DNA of 64,000 bases from Thunnus maccoyii (taxonomy: Eukaryota > Chordata > Actinopteri > Scombriformes > Scombridae), in the NCBI RefSeq assembly GCF_910596095.1, contig NC_056545.1, positions 26,001,067-26,065,066 on the forward strand, written 5' to 3'. The notes beneath the pieces are model-generated. The model was not told the origin of the DNA. It saw nothing but the letters and a program-made list of their open reading frames with translations, and made no database searches. This document shows, piece by piece, positions 14,334 through 25,400 of the stretch. The position numbers and the translations under genes were made by a program. Every line of letters begins with the position of its first letter. The first letter of the stretch is position 1.

Positions 14334-15690
14334 ATTGGTTTTCTGGAGTCAGCATGGCAGATGGTTTTGTATTGAGGGTGTGTTGGGCGCAGCAGCTGCT
14401 CTCATTGCGCCTCACCATTCTTCTCACACACACACACGTAAACACACACGGCGCTCCTGAAAAGTACACCGAGATCACCTGATGGAACCAGACACTGATC
14501 CCCCCCCCCTCCCCCCCTCCATTATTCATGAGCTGACCGAGAGGAGCAACATGACCACCCTAATATGTTGTAAATTCCTAACACGGAGCTCTCCCCGCAT
14601 CGAGCGATCACTCTCTCCCGTGATTTCGTACTCACCTCAACAACGCTGCCGCACTTTCTCATGTCAAACACGCTGCTCGGCCTATGACATCATTTTCAAA
14701 TTATGGGGGGGGGGGGTGAAGGCTTAGCGATGAGCAGAGCGAATGCGGGAATAAAAATAAAGCATTTTTCACTGTTCTCATTCTCCCACCCCCCACCCCC
14801 CATTCCTCTTTGTCTCAGTTTCTCTCTCTCTCTCTCTCTGTTTCTCTTCCCTCCCCTTCACCTCTCCTCTGAGGAGGGACTTCAAAGCATCTCTGAAGTC
14901 AGTGGGATAGAGGAAGGGGATCCCTAGGGGACAGCACCACACACACACACACACAGAGTCCAAAGATGGCTAACAAGCAGTCAAACAGTGGCCTTTGAGC
15001 AGTAACTGGGTGACAGCTTCAAACGGACCCGACTCGAAAAGAGCGCGGCCGTTTCTCATGACTGTTTGACTTCAATAATACGGTTTCATGTGCCTTTTCT
15101 TTTTTTTTTTTTATTGCCTAAACACACACACACTTAAACACACACACACTCATATGCATGCAAACTCCACATCTGACAGAAAACAAGATTTAAATGGATA
15201 ATAATAAGACTACAATACTGTAGCACTTGAGTTTCACTATGAATGAAAAGTATGGTACAAATTAAATGTGTAATTATTATCATTATTGTTATTATTATTA
15301 ATATGTAATTTAGTAATAATAGATCTGAGGAAACCAATGAATAAAACATTCTCTTATTTAACAATTACCAGCATGCAGAGGATAAAGTTCATTAGAAACA
15401 CCCCTCAAACCCACAGAAAAAAAAAGTTGGGTTGAATAATTCAGTTTCAGTCCTTGATCTAAATGTTATCTAATGTTTTTCTGCCTCTTGATGAGGATGA
15501 ATCTGGGGCTAAGCTCCCTTTGATCAGAAGATGAAGCAGGCGTTCTCTTGATCTTCCAAGTAGCTTAAATGCTTTCCACGGTGGGAGGCTGACCTCAAAC
15601 CTGAAGTTACATTACAGACGGACAGAATTCCTATCCAAACTATCCAAAGAAGAACTCAATCACCTCTGAATGTCAAGTGGTGTGGTCTCA

Positions 15691-15737
15691 AGAGGACGTG
15701 AGAGGACGTGAGAGGAGAGGAGAGGAGAGGAGAGGAA
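15691..15737. repeat. AGAGG-type short tandem repeat
   Basis: Two 10-bp units AGAGGACGTG are followed by about five 5-bp AGAGG units. The whole is a purine-rich minisatellite of about 47 bp. Confidence 0.9.
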
Positions 15738-16082
15738 GGCTCTAAACGGATGTCCAGTGTCGTGTTTAATCTTGGCATCTTTGTCAGCATACAAGAGAAT
15801 GAGTCTGATTGGGTTATAAAGATGATTCAGACTTTACACCTCCAATATTTGTTGTGGTTGCAGTGTGAGCTACCTCAGTCTCACAGGGATGCAGGACGGA
15901 ACAAAAATAATACAACCTCCTGTGGTGAGTTGAGTATTGCCTCACCAAGCACTGGAAATAAAATATATAATGTAAATAAAATTGACACACGCACACAAAC
16001 ACAATAATACTTCCATTGCAAGATTGTGAGAAATGGGATAAAACATCACAAGCAAACTCCAAGAAGTATCATCCAGCGTGTT

Positions 16083-16106
16083 TGTGTGTGTGTGTGTGTG
16101 TGTGTG
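16083..16106. repeat. (TG)n microsatellite
   Basis: Twelve TG units in a spacer without genes. Confidence 0.95.
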
Positions 16107-16589
16107 CAGTCAAAGGAGGAGGATTAAAAACGGATGCGCTTTAACATGTGAAGAGTGGCACGCTATTTTGTCATCCTGAGCGCTTTGACACAGGCCCCGC
16201 TGAGAAGCCGGGAGCGGGGGTGGGTGCGGATTTGTTTACGGAGATAATTAATCTCAGGTAACCTTAAGACAGGAAGGTGCTGCATTGTGTCTGTGAGTGG
16301 GCTGCGGGTTACGAAGACTGCGACAACACCCCACAGCAACATAACAGCCTCTCAAGGACTGCAGCCGGCGTAGAGCGTGCCGGTGTATTGATCTCTATCA
16401 GCTGCTAATAATTCTTGAAGTACAAGACAGTTGGAGGTTACAGCATCAGGAGTGCCTGGCGGGAATGAATAAATCAAATAAATCTGTTTAAACCTATTTA
16501 AATGAATTGTTTTGTTCTGTTTTTTTTTTTTTAAATTTTCAGGAATGTCCTGATCACATTCACACAATTACACATTCAAGACCTGGAAG

Positions 16590-16773
16590 CTGCCCAGTAC
16601 AACCACAGTGTGATCTGATCAGGGTTAAAGGCCTCGCTCAAGGACACCTCAGTGGTGGTAATGAGGGAGGGGCAAATACTGCTTCTTCACCCAGATTTAT
16701 CCCGCCGGGGTCAAAGGGATTGAACCGATGACCTTCCAGTCACAAGCTCACTTCCCTGTCATTTAGGCCACCA
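16590..16773 (-). mobile_element. tRNA-derived SINE
   Basis: Read on the minus strand, the head resembles a tRNA: an A-box-like GTGGCCTAAATGA segment (about 16760-16772), then GGTTCAATCCC (16716-16726), which is a good RNA polymerase III B box. The downstream body contains the CCTTGAGCGAGGCC block, which I recognise from abundant fish SINEs with a tRNA-like head. The 3' tail is degraded and the left boundary is approximate. Calling it SINE is firm; the subfamily is not resolved. Confidence 0.75.
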
Positions 16774-18784
16774 CTTCTGGCTGTGATGGCCTAAATTATC
16801 ATATTATCAATGAGGACTGAGCTGTATTATCATCATGGGGAGCCGTGAAACATGTGCGAGTGATCATACTTTTATTTCTATAAGACTTGTTTTTGGTGTT
16901 ATGTTTAAGTCAAAGTAAGTTAAAATAAATGTCACAAATATGGATCTAATTTAAAAAAAACTGAACAGATGGTAACAAATGAAGTGATCTCAAAATCATA
17001 TGCAGATTTTCTAGTTTCTCCAACCGTCCTCCATCCAATTTTGAATCTAGTATCATGTGTTACGTCCATGTTGTAGCAACCAGGCCTGTCTAGTGGAGTT
17101 AAATTTGACTTTCTGTACATTTCTATTTATTCATTATGTCTTAGTTACAGTAAAGGGGAATATTCAGGAATTTGTTTATAATAATACGCAGTTATTTGCT
17201 TTGTTCAAGCATCTGTAAGAGATCATTTACAGTTAGTCATTATCGTTACCATCAATCACGAACACATTGTGACTACATAATGAGAAAAAGAGAGAGCTAC
17301 AAAATGGGAAAAACAAAAAACAAATAATTTAAAGGCAGTGCAGAAGACAACTAAGGGAACAAAAACAAATATGCTTCACAAATCCAAGTGATTACATCTG
17401 ACATATTTAAGCTTCTTTTCAGTATGAAATATATGGAATATCTTTGTAATGCATGGGGAGGGGGTCTGATTGCTTCTTCAATCCCCTCCTCTGATCACCA
17501 GGATCATACAAATAAAACACAAATCTTAAAGTTTCTTAAAAAGACACTTCACATCCACTCCGCCCAAATGATACGGAAGTAGAACTTGACTCTTTAGTTA
17601 GGACTACGCCCTAAGTGGATTTGGATTTGAGACAGGAACAGAGACTGACGAGCCTTTTAAATAAAACATAAAGGAATTACCACCTGCAGTGAAAGCATAC
17701 AGCCCAGCTACAGTCCTCGCCCAGCAGGCTGAAGAGCAGATTCAAGGAGAATCAAACACTAATGTTTCAGGCCTGTTTCTTGCAGATCTGAGTCTATCTG
17801 CCGTCGCTTTCTTTGAATAAGCGGAGACACCCCTGCTGTGCTCTAACATTGCAGCAATTTGTATGTGTGTTTTTTTTTCCAAAACACATAATCAGACCAC
17901 ATGGAGAGACGACGTCTGGCTATTGTGCTTTGACACTTGGTAAATGCTACCTGCCTGAAAGACTTCAGCCTGAAAAAAAAGCTACCTTTTACCCCCCCCA
18001 TTCTAACTGTCCCTCCTCTCCCCCCCCTCCTCCAGGCTCCACCAACAGCGGCTTCGCCCTTCAGGAGAAGCTGAAGAAGACGGAAGTAGGACAGGAGGAG
18101 GAGCGGTGTGTGTCTGCCAGCGGGATGAGAGGAGAGGAGAGCGCAGGGAGGTATGCACTGACAGTGGCCGCATGTGGTGATGAGGGACAGCAAGGAGAGC
18201 CGCTGGAGATGCTGCAGAGAGAGGGGGCAGTGGTGTTTGGAGGGGGGGGGAGCGGGGGGTATCACGGCTCATCTATGAACAATGTGAATGTAGAGCAAGC
18301 ACTAGACAGATGCTTTGTAGAGAAAGACGGCAGGGAGAAGATATAGCGGGAGTGATTGACATTTCTCTCACACCTCTATGAGCAGCCACATCCTAATACA
18401 AGCTAATCCCTCTATCAGCCTCTTACCTCACCTGGGCCTATCTCGCCAGCAGCAGCGCTCTGACAAAATGGAAGACTGCATTCCGAGATACACTCTGTAT
18501 TTTTTTTCTTTTTAGTTTGCACAGTTGTGCTCAAGTCCCATGCAGCTGAGTATCTGGTCAGCGCTGTCACCGGCCTTGTCAGTCACAAAGCTCCTGCTGA
18601 CTTTTTCCTTTTTAACTCAAGCAGCATGTCACAAACTGAGCGCTGATTACTGATTCACAAGGTCTTCATAAGGACTGAGACAAACAGGCGTTTGCTATGT
18701 CGGCATGAACTGCAGTAGGCGTTTTGTCACACAGCTGTGGAACATCATGCAATTTGCAGCAGCGCGATGTATTGAGGGGTTTTT

Positions 18785-19096
18785 GTCATCAATTGTGGTA
18801 TTTTCTCAAATAATCAATTGATTGTTTGGTTTATAAATTAAAAATAGTTAAAAATCAACCACAATTAACCCGAAACCTCGGTGACGTCTTCAAATCGCTT
18901 GTTTTGTCTGATCAACAATCAAAAAAAAAAAGTTTACAGTGAAATAAAACAGAGAAAAGCTGAAAAAAAAATTAAAAAAGCAAAAAATGCTTAGGACAAT
19001 GATTCAAACGATGAGTTGATTATTGAAACAGATGCAGAGTAAGTGTCTGTAAATCTACTAATGGATTAATCAACTAATTCTTCCAGCTCTAGTATC
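18785..19096 (-). repeat. Dispersed AT-rich teleost repeat, copy 2
   Basis: Diverged, oppositely oriented relative of the 5699-5965 repeat. The minus strand begins with actagagctggaagaattag and carries the same gattaatc-rich head. It includes several A runs. Boundaries are approximate. Confidence 0.5.
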
Positions 19097-20437
19097 AATA
19101 TTTTGTGTCAAAATATAAATGAATTTGTTAGGAAACGGGCCAGAGCCGGTCACCGGCACTAAAACTAAGGTTCCCCCCTGCAGAGATTTACTGTGTGGAA
19201 TCTAATGGATTACGATCTCCTCTTGCATCAATATATTCAAATAGAATATAAAATTTTGCTTTAAATTTCTTTTGATATTTGTTACATATTATAGCATTAA
19301 TTAATACAGTTGTTTCTTAGAGGGATGTCAAAGGATCTCATACAGCCTGGAAACACTGCAGAAGCATCACAGCAGACGAGTTCAATTTATGTTTTAATCT
19401 TTCAAAAAAAAAAAAAAACCCCAATAATTTACAAGATCTTCTCTTTCTCTTGCTGCTTTGATCAAAGTCTCAAATGAATCAGAAGCTGTAAATATTCCCT
19501 CAGTGCACAGTTTTGTGCAATATTTTCATATTTAGGAATAATTCACAGTTTGGCTGCTGGTGAGATCTGTCACTTTCAGTCCACCAGCACACAGAGGATT
19601 CACACATTGTTAATAAAATGACACCAAGTGAACCCTGCCAATTAGAAATAGATCATCAACATTACCTAAATAATGTGTCTGTGAAAAAGTAGATCTAATT
19701 TTACTTAATAATAAAACCGGTTAAAATAATACAGCCCTTACATTTGACTGACAAAACAGATGATTTCTCATCTTTTGTCTATTTACAAAAACATTCAAAG
19801 TGTTCAACACCAAGACCGTCCAGCTTATGACAAACCATCTGTGTACACAAAAGTCAGGTCTAATTTCTGCTTCTTTTAGTGAATCCAGTGTCAGATAACT
19901 ATCACCTACATGTTTAGGTAAGACCAGCAATGCAAATATATTCCTGCTGATTCGTCAGGATGCAGCCTGTGTGTATTAAACACGGTGTGTAAACTGAGTG
20001 GAGGCGGTTTAACCAGACGATACAATTCACAAAAATGGAAACAAGATCCCAGTTACATTGATATTAAATGTCCCGCAGCTAGGTCAGGAGGGGGGGAGGA
20101 ATAAAGAAACGGCAGCTGGCCACAGTGCAGCGACGGAAATCGACGAGTTATAAAACACCACCATCTGCAAAGCGAGGAGAGGCTGCCAGCACAAACACGG
20201 TCTCCGCACGGCGCTTCACTAATAAAGTGTCCCTCTTCATCCCTTATAAACCAACCACAGGAGGAATTTATGAGACACAAACAAGACAAGAAGCTAACGT
20301 AAACACCGCCTTAATACGCTCATACAGTATTTATGAACCAGGAAAGGAGAGGGGAGCTGTTTCTTCTTCAGTGATGCCCGTTATTATCCCTGCCTCCACC
20401 AACTTGATCCTATTTGAGCTTCTTCTAAAACTCTTAC

Positions 20438-20700
20438 CTTTTCTGCAGTCTTCTGCCTCGGAGGGGTGCGCGTTTCTAGCGGGTATTTTTCAGTATTTTG
20501 GAGTCGGGTCGGTGCTGGTGCTGATGTTGAGCCGCGTCTTGTGGTCCTCCTCGCTGCCTCCGCTCGGCTTGTGGTGCTGAAGTGGACAGCGCACCGCGGA
20601 GCTCCGGGAACAAAACCCCCCACATACTGCGCTTCTCCGGCCGGCTTGCAGCACAGCGCCCCCTGTCGTAGCGGAGGAGCGGCCGCTGTAGGGAACCACA
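20438..20700 (-). promoter_or_regulatory. GC-rich promoter-like block with candidate minus-strand first exon
   Basis: Base composition rises sharply here to GC-rich with many CpG, unlike the AT-rich surroundings, as at a CpG-island promoter. On the minus strand the block ends with GCAGAAAAG followed by GTAAGAG, a near-consensus splice donor at 20437/20438. The open frames on the minus strand (starting near 20701) do not resemble a known protein, so the exon is more likely 5' untranslated. If real, its gene runs leftwards past position 1. No partner exon is identifiable, and an unspliced or plus-strand start is also possible. Confidence 0.45.
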
Positions 20701-22274
20701 TGGAGTCAAGTGCACTGGGATAGCGTCACCTAGCGCAGGGATCCCCCCAATGTCTCTTATATGAAGGGTTTTGTCTCCAGTATTGACCTCATCTGTATGC
20801 CACACTTCAGTTTCTGTATCATTTGGAAGTCATATATACAAAAACGCCTTTTTCATAAAACACATTTTGACATGACACAGTAGGAAAAGCACAGGCAATA
20901 AATAATTACTCACTCACTCACTCAAAAATGTATTTTTCTACTTGTTCTTTCAGTTGGATGTCTGAGCTTCACTGTGAAGAATAATGTATGTCAGAGTTTG
21001 ACACTAGAAAGCTGTTTTTTAAAATTCAGCTACTGAAAGTTTCTCTGTGCTAACCTTGAATCTGAGTTTAAAGTGTGAGTATGATTTGTGACATCACAAC
21101 TAGTTTGCAAGCCAATCCTGGTCCAATAGGCGACTTTCCCAAGTGTGACATGGGAACTTGAAGTCTCCACTGAAGGAGATATTTTGCATCCAACATTTAA
21201 ACTCTTTAAATGAAAAAAAAGCATATTTATAGGTTCTGGATCATTCAAGAGATGGAGAGGATGTTATTTTAAAGGTTTTAACGCAGTAATTGCATCTTTT
21301 TTGTGGAAAAACCATATCGGACACACATTATTATTCCAAGCAGAGTATTTTTATGTCTTAAAACATATCTGGAGAGGATCTTTAAATTAATGATGGTTGA
21401 TTTCCCTTTAGCTGCTTCAGTTTCAGGGTTCTGGTAGTGTACATGCTGGCTCATTGTCACTCTTTCATGGCTTACTGAGACACTTGAATGCAACATAGCC
21501 AAAGTCTGCTTTGCAAAAGGTCTATATATTACTGCATTCAGGGATAATGTACTTTATGTAAATGTAAATTATATCAGTTGCATGGGCTTTTGACATAACT
21601 TCAGGTTTAGTTAACTTTTGCTCTTGTTGTAAGGTATGCCACAAGATGTTTCTTATGATTTAGTGTAAAATTGCACAAATAAAAAAATTCTAATTAAAGC
21701 AGCTACCCTTACACATTATCATATAATGAGCAGATAAATGCATAATTTAACTATCTTTCATTTTACTGGGCACCCTCTGGACCCCCTTCAAGGAGCCCTG
21801 GTGGTCCGCAGACTCCACTTTGAGAACGGCTGCACATTATATCCTGAAATAACCCCTGACATCTAAAGCTGTTAGTTTTTTCTTACTTTTTGGTGTGTAA
21901 TACAGCATAAGACAAGAGTGAGTTGTATTAGGACATACTGCGTTGGGTAAGTGTCAGTTATTGAAGGCAATAATGTATTATACACAAAAAACATAACCTG
22001 AGATGTCAAAGGAAATGAGAATAAATGGAGTTGTCAACTGATGTTACTGAATTATTTCAACAGAAAATTAAGCAATTCATCACAGTCACAGTGACGGACG
22101 CCTCCTTCCACTCGCTGCTTTACCAAGAAAATGATTGTGAGGCTCAGAAATTATTACAAGTGTATGTTACATGTATGTTCAACCTTGGTAAGAATTTAAG
22201 CATAGATCACATGCAGTTCCTATGATTTTTTTTTTTTTTTTTGGGGGTGTACATTCTTTTTGCAGCCGGTGAGT
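20701..22274. other. Spacer between candidate promoter and the mlxipl 3' end
   Basis: Apart from the dispersed repeat at 20940-21390 I see no gene, RNA gene or long tandem repeat. A T run of about 17 bp lies near 22229-22243, downstream of the mlxipl poly(A) signal. Confidence 0.6.
20940..21390 (+). repeat. Dispersed repeat R-450, copy 1
   Basis: About 450 bp shared, with divergence, with 28250-28680. Anchors in the same order and orientation include gagcttcactgtgaagaat, gtttgacactagaa, gtttctctgtgct, then gtgacatcacaactagt, which is identical in both copies. There is no coding capacity. It is probably a non-autonomous transposable element; no clear terminal repeats were located. Confidence 0.75.
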
Positions 22275-22280
22275 TTTATT
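22275..22280 (-). terminator. mlxipl: Candidate poly(A) signal of mlxipl
   Basis: AATAAA on the minus strand, about 123 nt downstream of the mlxipl stop codon. It would give a short 3' UTR. Other sites further down cannot be excluded. Confidence 0.55.
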
Positions 22281-22402
22281 GAAATGTGATTATGCATTAT
22301 TAAAAGTCTTGGAGCTGAATGTTGAGTCTTTTTTTAATCATTCCACAGGCCCTCCCCTGGCTAAGCCTTGTGGTGGGTTTCCACTGAGTCTGTTCTTCAC
22401 AG

Positions 22403-25400
22403 TCACATGGGGTGCATATTGTCCCGAGTGGCGGGCTGTAAGGAGTGGTCCAGGGCGGCAGCGGGGTCGCCCTGGGTGACAGCGAGGGTGGCCTGCTCTG
22501 GCAGTAGGCTGGGGTCTGTCAGGATGGCCGTAGTGGTGCTCAGGAGACGGAGTGAACTCAGAACCACTGAGGGGAGACACAAATGACAGATTACAGCTAA
22601 TGTAAAAGGACATAATGGGATATACATTTTGTGCTTTAGGTCAGTTGCGCTGGACTCACTGGGTCTTAGGGAGGGCAGGGAGCAGTGTTGGTCCAGCCAG
22701 GACAGAGTGGATCTACACAGGTCCTCTACGCTGGCAGTGGACACCATTCCATTATAGGACTCGAAGAGTGGCTCGATGATGATACTGAACTGACACTGAG
22801 TTGAGGAAGGAAATCTGGCTCATTCAAATGTGACACGTGAGTTTGTGAATTTTCATCAAAAAGTGTTTAAAGGACTTAAAGGAGAAGGTTATTCTGTATC
22901 TTTTACTCTCTTTAATGCATTAGTATGTCTTTCAATACTTTCTGACTGCCCTACCCCGTCTGTGGAACGCAGCCCAATGCTCGTTTTTTCCTACTTAAGA
23001 TGTAAATCTTTAAAATTGGTCATAATAATAACATTGTTTCATTTTTTAAAAGGTGAAGTTTTCCGAAAAGAGCTGAGCACTGTAGATTTTAGCAAACAAA
23101 CAGGAGTAAATAGTGCATTTGTTGGGAATTATTTTTGGCTGCAGATTAATACACATTAGGTGCACCAGTGAATATTTACAGCAGCAAGATGGTGTATGTG
23201 GAATCACTGATGTGTTTTTGGCAAAGAGGAATCAGGCTTTAGCTACACAATACCTGTTGTAGGATCTGTTTATTGTTGGTTTTGGTCTTTTCATGGGATT
23301 TGTTCACAATAGTTTCAGTCATAACGCTGCATATGAGTGGTTTTGGAAGCAGCAGTCAGCAAAAAACTGAATGTGTCAGTTTTTTGGTTGGTGAATAGCA
23401 CTGGAGAACATAGGAAATGCTGCTATCTTGACTATGCAAAGAGAAAATATCCTCTTGGAAAACAGTTTGTTTTTAATTTAGAATATCATCAGTTAGATAA
23501 ATGCACAATCTCTCGAAGGACCGTAGAAAACACTTTAATGTTCGAGTGAAGAAAAGGCCCGAAGTGTTTTAATACAACACACAAAGATGATAAAATCAAG
23601 ATCTAAGCTTCCTATCTTGCCTGCAAGCTAAAGGCAGCAGTGACGGATTAGGTGACCATTAAGGAAAGAATTATGGATAAAATTTGCATAATATTTTTTT
23701 AATGCAACTGGCATTTGCAACACACAAGCATTTATTTTATCTGCTTGATTACACTGAAACGATGAATAATGTGCTTAGTATAAACTGAAACTGGCTTCTT
23801 GTACTTAAATCCACACAAAGTCCAGTTTGATTATAATTCTTGTTAAATATTTATGCAGAGTTCTGTAATATAACAATACCAAGACCTACTCTGAGTTTAC
23901 CGGCAGGATGTAGCGACAGGATTTTTTTGGTTTTGTTTAATGATGTGATGTTTTAACTTAATCTACAATCAAAACAAGGATACGATCCAGAACTTCCAGT
24001 TTTGTAGAGTCTGTGCCTGGACGTACTCTCTGAACTTCTGCCTCATGTGGTCGAAACGCTGTCGTGTGATGGGCACACCGGTGGCTGGTAGCTGCTGCTG
24101 GCACGCGCTGCGAAAAGAAACATAACGAGTCGACAACTGTAACAGATCCCGATCAGCGTGCATATTATTACAATGGATTAGTAGATAAACAGTATAGTAT
24201 CGTAACATACTGTAACTGTGTGTGGATGGTTACCAGACCTCTGCTACTTTTTAAAAAACTGTCCATTTTGAGTTCAATAATGTTATAGGATTACACATTC
24301 TGGTATTAAATAAAATCTTAATATCACCCTGATAGAATGTGAAACCAACATATCCATCCAATCTTTGTGGACATACATACACTCCCATCCATGCACACAC
24401 ACACACACACACAGCATGCACAGGTCAAGCCTAGCTAAAGGTCTCACTTGATGGCAGAGTTCAGGAGCTGGATCTCCTCTCTGAGTCTCTGAGCCTCTTC
24501 GTGCAGCTGAGCTCTCTCCTGCTGCATCTTACTGATGTACTCTCCGGTCTTCTGCAGAGTGGTGGCTTTGCTGATCTGTGCCAGCAGACAGAGGGATTAC
24601 TACATGTAAGCCATACGCCGCAAATACTCACAAATATTCAGCATTACTGTGGTTAACATTCATAATGATGTTTCCTCGGCTGCATTTACATGTCACATAG
24701 TGTTTCAGATACACTGTGCATCTACTGAATTGCTTTTTGGTGATGTCTTCCGCCTTCACCTTTCAGTACATCAGTTTTTAATGCAGCTGCACATCCTTTC
24801 ACACTACAGTACCTTTATGCTTGGCTGAGAGCTGAGTGTTGTCACAAGGTTATGTAAAGTGTCAAATCCCAGTTTGATGTTGAAACGCCTCTTCTGCTCA
24901 GCTGAGATATGAGTTATCCTCCTGGTCTCTGTTTGCTGCAGAGAGCTCAACTTAGAAATACGCACATCACACTGAGATTCAACCGCTAAGTCAACAATCA
25001 ATATATGTAAATTAAATGAGACAGTGTGTCCTACCTTACTCGATTCTATCTTTCCATGTCCTGAAAACCCTGAGTGTGGGGACTCGGGGTTGGAGGCTTT
25101 GTCTAAAGCGTTTGGTGGCGATGTTTGGCCTGGATGTTGTGGGAAATTGACTAAAAGAAAGAAAGATAACTATATATGATTATATATGCAGGGAAATTAA
25201 ATGACCTCTACATTGACACAAAGTTTAAATCCTTCATGTACTCTTAAAACACCTCAGAATCTCTGCATATTCAATAGCTGCTGGCACATAAAAAGTAGAA
25301 ACTAAAAAGATCTACGTGTTGCTGGAAGATGCTAACATTTTAGCATAAGCACTATGCTTTGTGATAAAAGACAAAGAGCATTGTCTAAATGAATAAAAGT

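Larger units (their letters stand above)
1..20437. other. 20 kb interval without a recognisable coding gene
   Basis: No reading frame here resembles a known protein, and the longest open frames run through microsatellites or repeats. Visible content is several simple repeats (about 2071, 14266, 15691, 16083), a SINE near 16.6 kb, a MITE at 11.35 kb and two copies of one dispersed repeat (5.7 and 18.8 kb). Stretches around 3.9-4.1, 8.5-8.9, 9.15-9.25, 13.0-13.3 and 17.6-17.8 kb show no simple repeat or repeat I recognise, which is what conserved noncoding elements can look like, but conservation cannot be seen from one sequence. The promoter-like block at its right edge points leftwards, so the most economical reading is a first intron or regulatory domain of a minus-strand gene lying beyond position 1. 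Confidence 0.5.

Noticed and set aside
14164-14529. Several long open frames on both strands
   Set aside because: They are Val-Cys and Thr-His runs generated by the TG microsatellite.
16716-16773. Possible functional tRNA gene on the minus strand
   Set aside because: A and B boxes are present but the cloverleaf is not intact and the downstream body is that of a SINE.
17813-18346. 177-residue plus-strand open frame
   Set aside because: Composition driven by poly-Pro and poly-Gly from C and G runs, no family likeness; only the short putative exon at 18036 was kept as a weak finding.
20384-20805. Overlapping open frames of 69-151 residues on both strands
   Set aside because: Long frames on both strands are expected in CpG-rich sequence with few stop codons; none looks like a known protein, so the block was treated as promoter and untranslated exon.
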